Shown: one piece after another, positions 44,601-56,600 of the stretch | Position numbering within the stretch: position 1 is the first letter of the stretch | How the letters are laid out: every line of letters starts with the position of its first letter | DNA from: Eutreptiella sp. 'Long Island Sound 2002' | Lineage: Eukaryota; Euglenozoa; Euglenophyceae; Eutreptiales; Eutreptiaceae | DNA: 64,000 nt | Direction: 5' to 3' | Assembly (NCBI GenBank): GCA_964036045.1 | Contig: OZ038397.1 | Span: forward strand, 22,598,032 to 22,662,031 | The notes under the pieces: generated by a model | Seen by the model: the letters and a program-made list of their open reading frames with translations, nothing else | The model's database searches: none | Told to the model about the DNA's origin: nothing | Program-made: the position numbers and the translations under genes

Positions 44601-47600
44601 GTATGTGCAGGCACGCCGGCGGGCGATTGTGGTGTGCAGAAGACAGAGATCCACTTATTTGAGGCTGAAGGCCGCCACAGTCAGGCTGCAGACAGCATGG
44701 CGAGCCAGGCAGTGCCGTGCCGCCTACGAACACCACCGCATGGTAGTGATCAGGGCGCAAGCAATGGTGAGGTGCAAGCAACAGCAGAGACGCTACCAGC
44801 AGCTGCGCCATGCCAGCCTCTGTATCCAAACGCGACGGCGAGCGATTGTGGCATGCAGACGCCAGCTGCACGCGTACAGGAGGCTGAAGGGAGCTACTCG
44901 GTACGTGCAGGCACGCCGGCGGGCGATTGTGGCATGCAGACGCCAGCTGCACGCGTACAGGAGGCTGAAGGGAGCTACTCGGTATGTGCAGGCACGCCGG
45001 CGGGCGATTGTGGTGTGCAGAAGACAGAGATCCACTTATTTGAGGCTGAAGGCCGCCACAGTCAGGCTGCAGACAGCATGGCGAGCCAGGCAGTGCCGTG
45101 CCGCCTACGAACACCACCGCATGGTAGTGATCAGGACGCAAGCAATGGTGAGGTGCAAGCAACAGCAGAGACGCTACCAGCAGCTGCGCCATGCCAGCCT
45201 CTGTATCCAAACGCGACGGCGAGCGATTGTGGCATGCAGACGCCAGCTGCACGCGTACAGGAGGCTGAAGGGAGGTACTCGGTATGTGCAGGCACGCCGG
45301 CGGGCGATTGTGGTGTGCAGACGCCAGCTGCACGCGTACAGGAGGCTGAAGGGAGCTACTCGGTATGTGCAGGCACGCCGGCGGGCGATTGTGGTGTGCA
45401 GAAGACAGAGATCCAGTTATTTGAGGCTGAAGGCCGCCACAGTCAGGCTGCAGACAGCATGGCGAGCCAGGCAGTGCCGTGCCGCCTACGAACACCACCG
45501 CATGGTAGTGATCAGGGCGCAAGCAATCGTCAGGTGCAAGCAACAGCAGAGACGCTACCAGCAGCTGCGCCATGCCAGCCTCTGTATCCAAACGCGACGG
45601 CGGGCGATTGTGGCATGCAGACGCCAGCTGCACGCGTACAGGAGGCTGAAGGGAGCTACTCGGTATGTGCAGGCACGCCGGCGGGCGATTGTGGTGTGCA
45701 GAAGACTGAGGTCCATTTATTTGAGGCTGAAGGCCGCCACAGTCAGGCTGCAGACAGCATGGCGAGCCAGGCAGTGCCGTGCCGCCTACGAACACCACCG
45801 CATGGTAGTGATCAGGACGCAAGCAATGGTGAGGTGCAAGCAACAGCAGAGACGCTACCAGCAGCTGCGCCATGCCAGCCTCTGGATCCAAACGCGACGG
45901 CGGGCGATTGTGGCATGCAGACGGCAGCTGCACGCGTACAGGAGGCTGAAGGGAGCTACTCGGTATGTGCAGGCACGCCGGCGAGCGATTGTGGCATGCA
46001 GACGCCAGCTGCAAGCGTACAGGAGGCTGAAGGGAGCTACTCGGTATGTGCAGGCACGCCGGCGGGCGATTGTGGTGTGCAGAAGACAGAGGTCCACATA
46101 TTTGAGGCTGAAGGCCGCCACAGTCAGGCTGCAGACAGCATGGCGAGCCAGGCAGTGCCGTGCCGCCTACGAACACCACCGCATGGTAGTGATCAGGGCG
46201 CAAGCAATGGTCAGGTGCAAGCAACAGCAGAGACGCTACCAGCAGCTGCGCCATGCCAGCCTCTGTATCCAAACGCGACGGCGGGCGATTGTGGCATGCA
46301 GACGCCAGCTGCACGCGTACAGGAGGCTGAAGGGAGCTACTCGGTACGTGCAGGCACGCCGGCGGGCGATTGTGGCATGCAGACGCCAGCTGCACGCGTA
46401 CAGGAGGCTGAAGGGAGCTACTCGGTATGTGCAGGCACGCCAGCGGGCGATTGTGGTGTGCAGAAGACTGAGGTCCACATATTTGAGGCTGAAGGCCGCC
46501 ACAGTCAGGCTGCAGACAGCATGGCGAGCCAGGCAGTGCCGTGCCGCCTACGAACACCACCGCATGGTAGTGATCAGGGCGCAAGCAATGGTCAGGTGCA
46601 AGCAACAGCAGAGACGCTACCAGCAGCTGCGCCATGCCAGCCTCTGTATCCAAACGCGACGGCGGGCGATTGTGGCATGCAGACGCCAGCTGCACGCGTA
46701 CAGGAGGCTGAAGGGAGCTACTCGGTATGTGCAGGCACGCCGGCGGGCGATTGTGGCATGCAGACGCCAGCTGCACGCGTACAGGAGGCTGAAGGGAGCT
46801 ACTCGGTATGTGCAGGCACGCCGGCGGGCGATTGTGGTGTGCAGAAGACTGAGGTCCAGTTATTTGAGGCTGAAGGCCGCCACAGTCAGGCTGCAGACAG
46901 CATGGCGAGCCAGGCAGTGCCGTGCCGCCTACGAACACCACCGCATGGTAGTGATCGGGACGCAAGCAATGGTGAGGTGCAAGCAACAGCAGAGACGCTA
47001 CCAGCAGCTGCGCCATGCCAGCCTCTGTATCCAAACGCGACGGCGAGCGATTGTGGCATGCAGACGCCAGCTGCACGCGTACAGGAGGCTGAAGGGAGCT
47101 ACTCGGTATGTGCAGGCACGCCGGCGGGCGATTGTGGCATGCAGACGCCAGCTGCACGCGTACAGGAGGCTGAAGGGAGCTACTCGGTATGTGCAGGCAC
47201 GCCGGCGGGCGATTGTGGTGTGCAGAAGACTGAGGTCCACATATTTGAGGCTGAAGGCCGCCACAGTCAGGCTGCAGACAGCATGGCGCGCCAGGCAGTG
47301 CCGTGCCGCCTACGAACACCACCGCATGGCAGTGATCAGGGCGCAAGCAATGGTGAGGTGCAAGCAACAGCAGAGACGCTACCAGCAGCTGCGCCATGCC
47401 AGCCTCTGTATCCAAACGCGACGGCGGGCGATTGTGGCATGCAGACGCCAGCTGCACGCGTACAGGAGGCTGAAGGGGGCTACTCGGTACATGCAGGCAC
47501 GCCGGCGGGCGATTGTGGTGTGCAGACGCCAGCTGCACGCGTACAGGAGGCTGAAGGGAGCTACTCGGTATGTGCAGGCACGCCGGCGGGCGATTGTGGT

Positions 47601-50600
47601 GTGCAGACGCCAGCTGCACGCGTACAGGAGGCTGAAGGGAGCTACTCGGTATGTGCAGGCACGCCGGCGGGCGATTGTGGCATGCAGACGCCAGCTGCAC
47701 GCGTACAGGAGGCTGAAGGGAGCTACTCGGTATGTGCAGGCACGCCGGCGGGCGATTGTGGCATGCAGACGCCAGCTGCACGCGTACAGGAGGCTGAAGG
47801 GAGCTACTCGGTATGTGCAGGCACGCCGGCGGGCGATTGTGGCATGCAGACGCCAGCTGCACGCGTACAGGAGGCTGAAGGGAGCTACTCGGTATGTGCA
47901 GGCACGCCGGCGGGCGATTGTGGTGTGCAGACGCCAGCTGCACGCGTACAGGAGGCTGAAGGGAGCTACTCGGTATGTGCAGGCACGCCGGCGGGCGATT
48001 GTGGCATGCAGACGCCAGCTGCACGCGTACAGGAGGCTGAAGGGAGCTACCCAGTTTGTGCAGGCACGCCGGCGGGCGATTATGGCATGCAGACGCCAGC
48101 TGCACGCGTACAGGAGGCTGGAGGGAGCTACTCGGTACGTGCAGGCACGCCGGCGGGCGATTGTGGTGTGCAGACGCCAGCTGCAAGCGTACAGGAGGCT
48201 GAAGGGAGCTACTCGGTATGTGCAGGCACGCCGGCGGGCGATTGTGGTGTGCAGAAGACGGAGATCCAGTTATTTGAGGCTGAAGGCCGCCACAGTCAGG
48301 CTGCAGACAGCATGGCGAGCCAGGCAGTGCCGTGCCGCCTACGAACACCACCGCATGGTAGTGATCAGGGCGCAAGCAATGGTCAGGTGCAAGCAACAGC
48401 AGAGACGCTACCAGCAGCTGCGCCATGCCAGCCTCTGTATCCAAACGCGACGGCGGGCGATTGTGGCATGCAGACGCCAGCTGCACGCGTACAGGAGGCT
48501 GAAGGGAGCTACTCGGTATGTGCAGGCACGCCGGCGGGCGATTGTGGCATGCAGACGCCAGCTGCACGCGTACAGGAGGCTGAAGGGAGCTACTCGGTAT
48601 GTGCAGGCACGCCGGCGGGCGATTGTGGTGTGCAGACGCCAGCTGCACGCGTACAGGAGGCTGAAGGGAGCTACTCAGTATGTGCAGGCACGCCGGCGGG
48701 CGATTGTGGTGTGCAGAAGACAGAGATCCACTTATTTGAGGCTGAAGGCCGCCACAGTCAGGCTGCAGACAGCATGGCGAGCCAGGCAGTGCCGTGCCGC
48801 CTACGAACACCACCGCATGGTAGTGATCAGGGCGCAAGCAATGGTGAGGTGCAAGCAACAGCAGAGACGCTACCAGCAGCTGCGCCATGCCAGCCTCTGT
48901 ATCCAAACGCGACGGCGGGCGATTGTGGCATGCAGACGGCAGCTGCACGCGTACAGGAGGCTGAAGGGAGCTACTCGGTATGTGCAGGCACGCCGGCGGG
49001 CGATTGTGGTGTGCAGACGCCAGCTGCACGCGTACAGGAGGCTGAAGGGAGCTACTCGGTATGTGCAGGCACGCCGGCGGGCGATTGTGGTGTGCAGACG
49101 CCAGCTGCACGCGTACAGGAGGCTGAAGGGAGCTACTCGGTATGTGCAGGCACGCCGGCGGGCGATTGTGGTGTGCAGAAGACAGAGGTCCAGTTATTTG
49201 AGGCTGAAGGCCGCCACAGTCAGGCTGCAGACAGCATGGCGCGCCAGGCAGTGCCGTGCCGCCTACGAACACCACCGCATGGTAGTGATCAGGGCGCAAG
49301 CAATGGTGAGGTGCAAGCAACAGCAGAGACGCTACCAATCATGGCGGGACACCGTTTCGCCTGCAACCCTTGTTCTCCAGCGTGCATGGCGACGCCGAGC
49401 CCTCCGTTGCCGATGGCATGCCCTTGTTGCCACAGCTACGGCCAACGCTCGTGCCTCCCGGCGTCAGAGATGTCTGCGGCTCTGCCATGCAGCCCGCCTT
49501 CTGCAGGGGTTGTGGCGACGCAACGTGTGCACCGCCTACGTCAACCTCGTGACACGGGCGCAGGCGCTCGTGCGGTGCATCCTCACACGCCGAGCCTATG
49601 CCGTGATTCGGCGAGGCGTTGTCCGGCAGCAGGCCCTTTTCCGGGGCAGCATTGCACGTCGGGCCTTCGCGGCAGAGCGCGAGGCGGCTCGTGCGGTCGC
49701 GGCAGGCCAGGTGCGCGCCGCTGTGAAGACTTGGGTGGTCCGTGTGGCCGTCCAGCGACTGGTGCAGCAGCGGCGAGCGGAGCTTTCCGAGTATGTCCTC
49801 CGGCTGCGGCTTTTTCATTGTTTGGAGGGTGGGGTCGGCGATCCTCGACCTTGTGCAGTCCAGCTCATGTGTGACCACATACAACGGATGTCTTGGTGCG
49901 CATCTTCATGTGGAGTCATGGGGGCTGGAGCGGTGGTTCGGGCCCAGGCTAGTGATTGGTGGTTGGGTTCGGGGTCGACCACTGCTCCTCTCCGCTCTCT
50001 GCAAGTGGCTCCCAATAAATCTGTGCACGCGACTTCGGCTCATCTGGTTCTTGCTCTCGGCTTCTTGCTGGGGGCCCTCGAGGCACCCGTGGGCCGTGGT
50101 GCTCCTCTGGTGCGTTGGGGACTTACTGGCTCCTGGGAGGCGGTGATGCCCAAACGGGGGGAGGGGGGGCACGGGGGCACAAAAGGAAGCCAGTTTGCAC
50201 ACCCGGTACGCGCACAGGCACTTTCAAATCAGGTTTGGACCTTTCCAGGCAGACAAACGGTGCGGTCGTAGACTACTGCTGTGTCGCAAGGCCGTCCACC
50301 AACGGCGTAAGGAAAGTCGGAGGCACACAGCTGTGGCACAGCGGTTTTTGCATCCTGCACCCTCCAGGGTTCACTGAGGCCCCAGCTCCCCATCCCCAGA
50401 ACTGTGAGCCATCATTTAGCAGGAAAAGAATGAGAGTGTGAATGAGAATGTGAGAAGGTTTGGGGAGTAGGGGGGGGTGTCATAAAGGCTGAATGAGTGT
50501 GCCAGTTGGTTCTTCCAGGTGTATGCACGTGTTTGCCTTTTGGACGGAATCCTCCACGTGTGGCTCCGGGGGGGAGGTTCGCCTCCACAGAGGTTGTTAG

Positions 50601-53600
50601 ATCAAAACTATACAAGCCCACATATACGGGAACGTGCCACATAGCCCCCTGCCCCTTTGGACCAAATTGGCGAAATTCTCCAACCTATCATCAGTTCAGC
50701 ATGCAGACCCAGGGTGTTTCAAATAGCCCGTTTCGGGGTTCTGCTGGATATACCCCACATAACCCCCAACAGACACCCCCCCCCCCCCCCTGCAGGACAC
50801 TCAGTGAACACCGACGAGGAACACTGCCTCCAGAATGACAAGCAGCATGCTATGCTTGCTTGCTTGAATATGATTTGAGGCCTTTCCCCACCGCTTAATG
50901 CTCTGCTTTGTGGAGGCGTGCCTCGGGGCGGTGTGTGGTTGCGGCGAAGTGTGCACAGGGGGCCATGGGGTTGGGGGCGGGGGATGAATTTTTGTGGGTG
51001 AGAGTGAAATGCCTGCCTCATGCTCACAATTTGCGTTATTCTGCCCCCGTGTTCACTCCGATCCCCACCCCGCCTCTATCCCTCTCTCTCCTCTTAACCC
51101 CCCTACCCCCATCCCGTCCCACTCGTAGGCCTTTGGAGCACCGCGCGGCCAGTGTCTTGCAGCGCCGATGGCGAGCATCGCGACGACAGATTGCCGCGCA
51201 GGAAGAAGCGCAGGCGCGACGCTCAGCAGCATCGCGGATCACTGCATGGGCACACGCACGTCTGGCTCGGCGTCGGTTTCTGGCAAAGCGCGCCTTGGCG
51301 ATGAAGCTTCAGGTAATGATTGAAGCGGCGCATGTGTGTGTCGTCACGGGGGGGGGTCAAACCGACAGGTGTCCATGACGGGGGAAGGTGATCATTCCAA
51401 TGCCTGGGGCGCAGGGGATGGGAGCCTGCCATGTACACATGCCTGCAGGCCCGTTCACGTCACCCACTTGCAACAGACCCGTGGGCAAAAGGCGCCTGGG
51501 GCCGGTTTTCCGGTCGCTAACAAGCTTTCTTTCTTTTGTGGTCCTGTGTGTCAGTGCGTCTCTTCACAGATGATCACCTACGCCAGCTTTCGGTTACAGG
51601 CCACACACTGGGCTCCATGTGTAACAGACGCCAGGTGGTAAAGCCTGCGTGATCTCCACTGCCCAAAAGTAATGCTCCAAATTGCAGTGGTGTTTTGAGC
51701 ACGCAAGATTTGTTGTTGAAGGTGTTGAAGGTGGGGGGGCTTGGAGGGTTGCAGAGGGCTGGAGAAGACCGGAATGGGGGGTGTCCAGCAATTGCTTGGT
51801 TTCCAGGCTCTGTGGCGAGGCTATCGTGTGAGGGACATGAAGTATACAGCTGCAGGCCTTCTTGAGCACTGGCAGAAGAGTCACAAGATTTCACAAGTGC
51901 TGGCAGCTGTGAAGAAGCTGGAGGTGAAGACAGAGGGCAGTTTCATGGTGCGCCGCATGGTGGTCAAAGCAGGTGTGCTGTTGACAATACATCGCACACA
52001 TGTACAAAAAACACCAACACATACAACACATGACTCCAATGCACGCGGGCGCGCGCGCACACACACACACACACGCACAGACGCTGTGGGGGGGCAGATG
52101 AGCGTCGTGGGGATCCTGCGTGCTGTGCTGCAGCCCCTACAAAGCTAATCCGCTTCCGAAGCTGTGAATCAGTGTGATAGTCGCCAGCCTGCCAGCGTCG
52201 CCCCTCAAATTTGGAAGTCATGGTTTTGGTGATGAATGGTAGGATTTCAGGTCTGTTGAATTTCGCAGTTGGAGCATTGATTGAAATCCTTGGGTGTCAC
52301 ACACAGGCGCATACACACACACACACACACAAGCTGTGAATCTGTGTGCTAGTCGCAGGCCTGCCAGCGAGGCCCCTGGACAAAGAACTCATGGTTTCGC
52401 TGATGATCGGTAGGAAGTAGGAATGTTGAACCTCGCAGTTTGAGCTTTGATTGACACACAGGGGGTCGAATCACGGATCATCTGCAGATTCCCCCAAATG
52501 AAATGCAGTCCCAGCACCGCCCCCCGGCCACGTGCGCCATGGCCCCCTTGCCCACACCCTCCTTGCTGATGAAGTCCCAGGAGGGGCAGAGCCAGTCTTG
52601 ATGCGCCCCTGCCATGTGGTACCCCGTGGCAAACAGGACTGCATCGACGGGAAGCTCCTGTAGACACGGAGGAATGCTTGGGAGTCATGGGGACAGGATT
52701 GGGGAATGGTGTGGGGGAAGAGAGGGGAACCAGCGGGTTGTGAGAAGGCGTGTGTTGGGCACAAAAGCATCCGCGGTAGAACTAAAACAGGGTATTTTTT
52801 CTGCACTGCCAAACCCTGCGGGCATCACATCACATCACATCACATCGCATCGCATCGCATCGCATCGCATCGCATCGCATCGCATCGCATCGCATCGCAT
52901 CGCATCACACCACATCGCATCCCACCACATCGCATCACGCACGCAGACGCACAGACACCAGACACACATGCAAATCTACATACGCAGCACTCTGTACTCA
53001 CGGTTGTGGCTGCAGAGTGGGAGCTCGGAGTTGAGCCTCTTATTCTCAGCAAGGTGTGAGTTGTCCCAGGTGTCGCATGCACACGCGCGCGCACACACAC
53101 ACACATTTGGTTTGCAGGGCAGAGCAATCCAACTCATGGTTTGCAGCAGTGATAGGACCTTAGGATTGTTGAACCTCGCAGTTGGAGCAGATTCGAATGG
53201 ATTCCTTGGCACACACATTTGGTTGTGGGCCAGTTATCTATTTTGGATGGGCAAACAGCGCATGTGTTTGGTGTTTGTGTTTGCCCAAGTCACTGCCAAT
53301 CAGGTGGGCCAGAATGTAATGATTCCTGCTAATTTAACCCAATGTACACCCAGTTCCGGCCGATTTCCAGCTCAACAAAAATGGCATTTCTGACGTTGTT
53401 TTTTGTTCTTCTTCTCAGCAATTGTGTGCCCATCCGAATATGCAAATGAAATCACTGCACGACTGGTAGGGCAAACTGCGCCAGCTCTTCTGCCTTTTGG
53501 GCTCTCCTTCACCCAGGGCCGCCGTTCTCCAGCCACTAATGACAGCCTATGCTCATCACACGGGTGAACGACCGCCGACGGTTGGAGGATAACCACGCCA

Positions 53601-56600
53601 ACCATTTGCGTCCAAATCCCGAACCCCCCCCTCCCTTGTTGGCCCAGCCTGTCCTATGCCATGTTTGCATGATTCGCCATTCGGACATACGATTTTGCAG
53701 GTGTCATTCCATTGCTGGTCAGTTACATCACTGGATCCAACCAGTCCGGCGTGGGAGGCCATTTGGTCAGCCATGCATTGGGAGTGCTGATCCATCTGTG
53801 CCGCTCCCAGTGCTGTATGCCGGCAATGTGGCGCGAGCCGCTGCTGGTGCCGGCACTGTGCGATTTCTTGTTCACGCACAAGGAACAGTATGAGCTCTTC
53901 GGCAAGTGCATGGGGCTTGTGGAGCTGATGCAGCGCGATGAGGCTCGTTTTGTGAAGGTGCATGGCTGTTTCCCGCTTCTTTTTTGGAGGGTGTGGATCA
54001 GGCATCAGGTATCAGGCACCAGGAGTTTCGAGATGCTCTCTCTGAACGATGGCGTCTGCGATCCGTCTCAGCAGGCTAATCGAAGGCCGCCAGTGCATAG
54101 GTCCGTGTGTAACTGCTGCAAGCAGTGCGGGCCCCATGGCAGGCGTTACACACAAGTGACCGGGTGTCACAGTTACTGCCGAGCGCCTTCCCTTGGCTCA
54201 CTGTGTATGGGACCGCCAAGTTCTTTGCTCTGCCATATGGGTGGTAGCAGAGGCAAATGGAAGGTGCCACAGTGTCAAATCTTTTGCACCAACACCTGTG
54301 GGTCCCGGGATTTGCCGCCACCCCATCCTCTGCAGCCAAAGCGGCCAACAGGATGCAAGCCAGCGTCTGAAACGTACTACTCAGCACAGACCGTATGAAC
54401 AGGTTTTCCCATTTGGGGGGGGGGGGGTTCCCTTGTATTGTCAGTTGGTGGCGGTAAAGTGTTACGGTGCAGTTTGTCTCTTGCCGCTTTGTCTCTCGTT
54501 CCATATGTGCATTCTGTCATGCATCCCTTTGCCCATGTGCTTTGCCCACGTGGACCATCGTCCAGGGGGTGCAAAACTGGTCATTTGTGTTTCCTCCTTC
54601 AGCAAGGATCAGTTCCGAGTCGGGAAAGCCTTGCTATATTTTTGCATTGGCCCCGAATGTGTCACAGTTATTTTAATGGAATGATAAAGTGGGGTGACAC
54701 ATAAAAGGGGAGGGGGGGATCCAAGCCTAATGGACGAACGGGCAAAATGTGGCGATTGAGTGTTGGTCTCATGCGGCGCTGCTGTCAAGGGTCTCTTCAA
54801 TTGTGGGCTGTTCCGTCAGCCCTATGCCCTGTTCCCTCGATATGGCCTGGAAAGGTAAACAGGTGCAGGGTACACCACCTCGAGTGACACCATCAACTGG
54901 CATTGCAGACTGACAGCGCAGAATCGGGCCCTTTGCCCGGTGGGGGTGGGGGGTGCCAGTCCCCAAATCCCCAACCATGCGGCTTCAGCTGTCGTCTCCT
55001 GCACTTGCAGGTGTTTGGAGCCCCAATGTGCCTCAAGAAGCTGCATAAGCTGCAGGACTACTACGCATCCAAAATGAAGGACGCCCAGCGTTCCGCTGTC
55101 TACCAGACGGCCCGCAGCGTCTCGAGTGCGCAGGTGTTTGCTGGGAGTGTCTATGGAAGGACGTTGATGTGGTGCGGTGTGGTGTGTGTTGGCTTGGGGT
55201 TCCGCCTTAGCGGTGGTGGGGCGGTGGCGGTGGCGGTGTTGGCATCGATAGTAGCGTTGGCGGTGTCAATGTGGTCGCTGCATCATCGCTGACGTGGGTT
55301 GGGATGAGGGACGCCGCATGACGCAATTCCTTTGGCCCTTTTCGTCCTGCCTCCCCTGTCTGTTCCCTGCTGCCTGCCCCTGCCGATCTATCACGCCTGC
55401 TCAATGTCCTGCTGCACGACCCCTCCCTCACTTCCGCTCTCCCAACCTCACCCCCCGTCTTCTCTCACAGGTGTTCTGCGCCCCCGCCACACGGCCACGG
55501 TCCGGCAGTGTGCTGCCTCCGGTGCGGTCCTGCAGTATGAAGCCCGCAGAGATCCCGTGCCGCGTCCTGCGGCCCAACAGCACCGATCCCGGGCCCAGCG
55601 CTGAGTCGTGGCTGCGCAAGCGCAAGCGTGGCGTTGATCTACCGAAGCCCGGGCCACGCCCCGCACAAGTCATGGGCACGGCTGCGGCCAGTGCCGCTGC
55701 CATTGCTGCGGGTGAAGTGCAGGCTGTTGATGGGCTGGCTTCACGGGATGCAGGAGGCGCAGCAATCAGCACCGAGGCCGTCGATCAGGGGTCGGAGGTT
55801 GCGACCTCCAGTACCACGGAGCCCCACGTTGTGGCTCGGGCTGCCGGCAGCTCACGGGATGGCATCAGAGCCACACCAGCCCCAACGTACAGAGTGGGCA
55901 CCAAGCGCACACACGAGAGCGAAGATGGCTCTGCGACCGCAGATGGCAGCCCTGGTGCTTCGCAATCAACATCGGACAGTCTGGCTGGCCAGTCTGCCGC
56001 GGCTGCCACTGCCAAGACAGAGCCAACGTGGGTGCAGAGCAAGCGGCCCCGGCTCGGGGACCAGGAGGATGCCAAAGGTATGCCATCATGCGTCAGGCGT
56101 GTTGCCTGCACGCAAGGTTTCTCCAGCGCACGTCGTGACCCTGCTCTATCCCATCCACACAGATCAAGCGAAGGCAAAGGGAAGCGCCAAGCCGCTGCTG
56201 GAAGAATCCGATTGCCAACAGGTGTGCCAAGCACGCGAGTGTCTCTTTGCGCGTGCTTGTCCAAAGGTGGGGGCTGGTGCATAGCGAGGTGTGTACCCAG
56301 GCCTGTGCTCGAAGAGGGTGATGAGGGTTTGTTCCGCTGCGACCGCTTCCTTCTGTCCCCAACTGCTCTCCACCATTTTGCTCACCCCCAACCCCTGCAC
56401 CAATCGCCAGCCACTGCTTTTGCCACTGCGCCCGAGACACTCTTTGGACTGCGTCTTCTCAAGCAGAGGCCTGTGTGTACCGCCAGTCAGGCTGGTAGGG
56501 GCCTTCTCGCTGTAGGGCCTGAGGGCAATGGATGAAGGACGCACCAGATCATCCGAACACATCTATTGCAACATATGCCCCCCTCCCCCCATGAAGCCTG

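Noticed and set aside
43680-49200. Regular 81-bp units as a possible CRISPR-like array
   Set aside because: Units are contiguous coding IQ motifs with no repeat-spacer alternation, in a eukaryotic gene.
43519-49338. 1939-codon ORF on the minus strand across the IQ array
   Set aside because: It mirrors the repeat structure of the plus-strand IQ exon, has no start or splice context and no domain; period lengths divisible by three explain the openness.
43554-49874. 2106-codon ORF in a second plus frame across the IQ array
   Set aside because: Same cause. Only the 42847 frame joins in phase to CH2 upstream and to exon 11 downstream.
49791-50271. Continuation of the IQ exon ORF beyond 49790
   Set aside because: A consensus GTATGT donor at 49791 in the phase needed by exon 11, and loss of IQ-like sequence after it, indicate intron.
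53872-54398. ORF running on past ASPM exon 13 with Cys-rich sequence
   Set aside because: Intron read-through; the phase-0 donor GTGCAT at 53958 joins exon 14 in agreement with family sequence.
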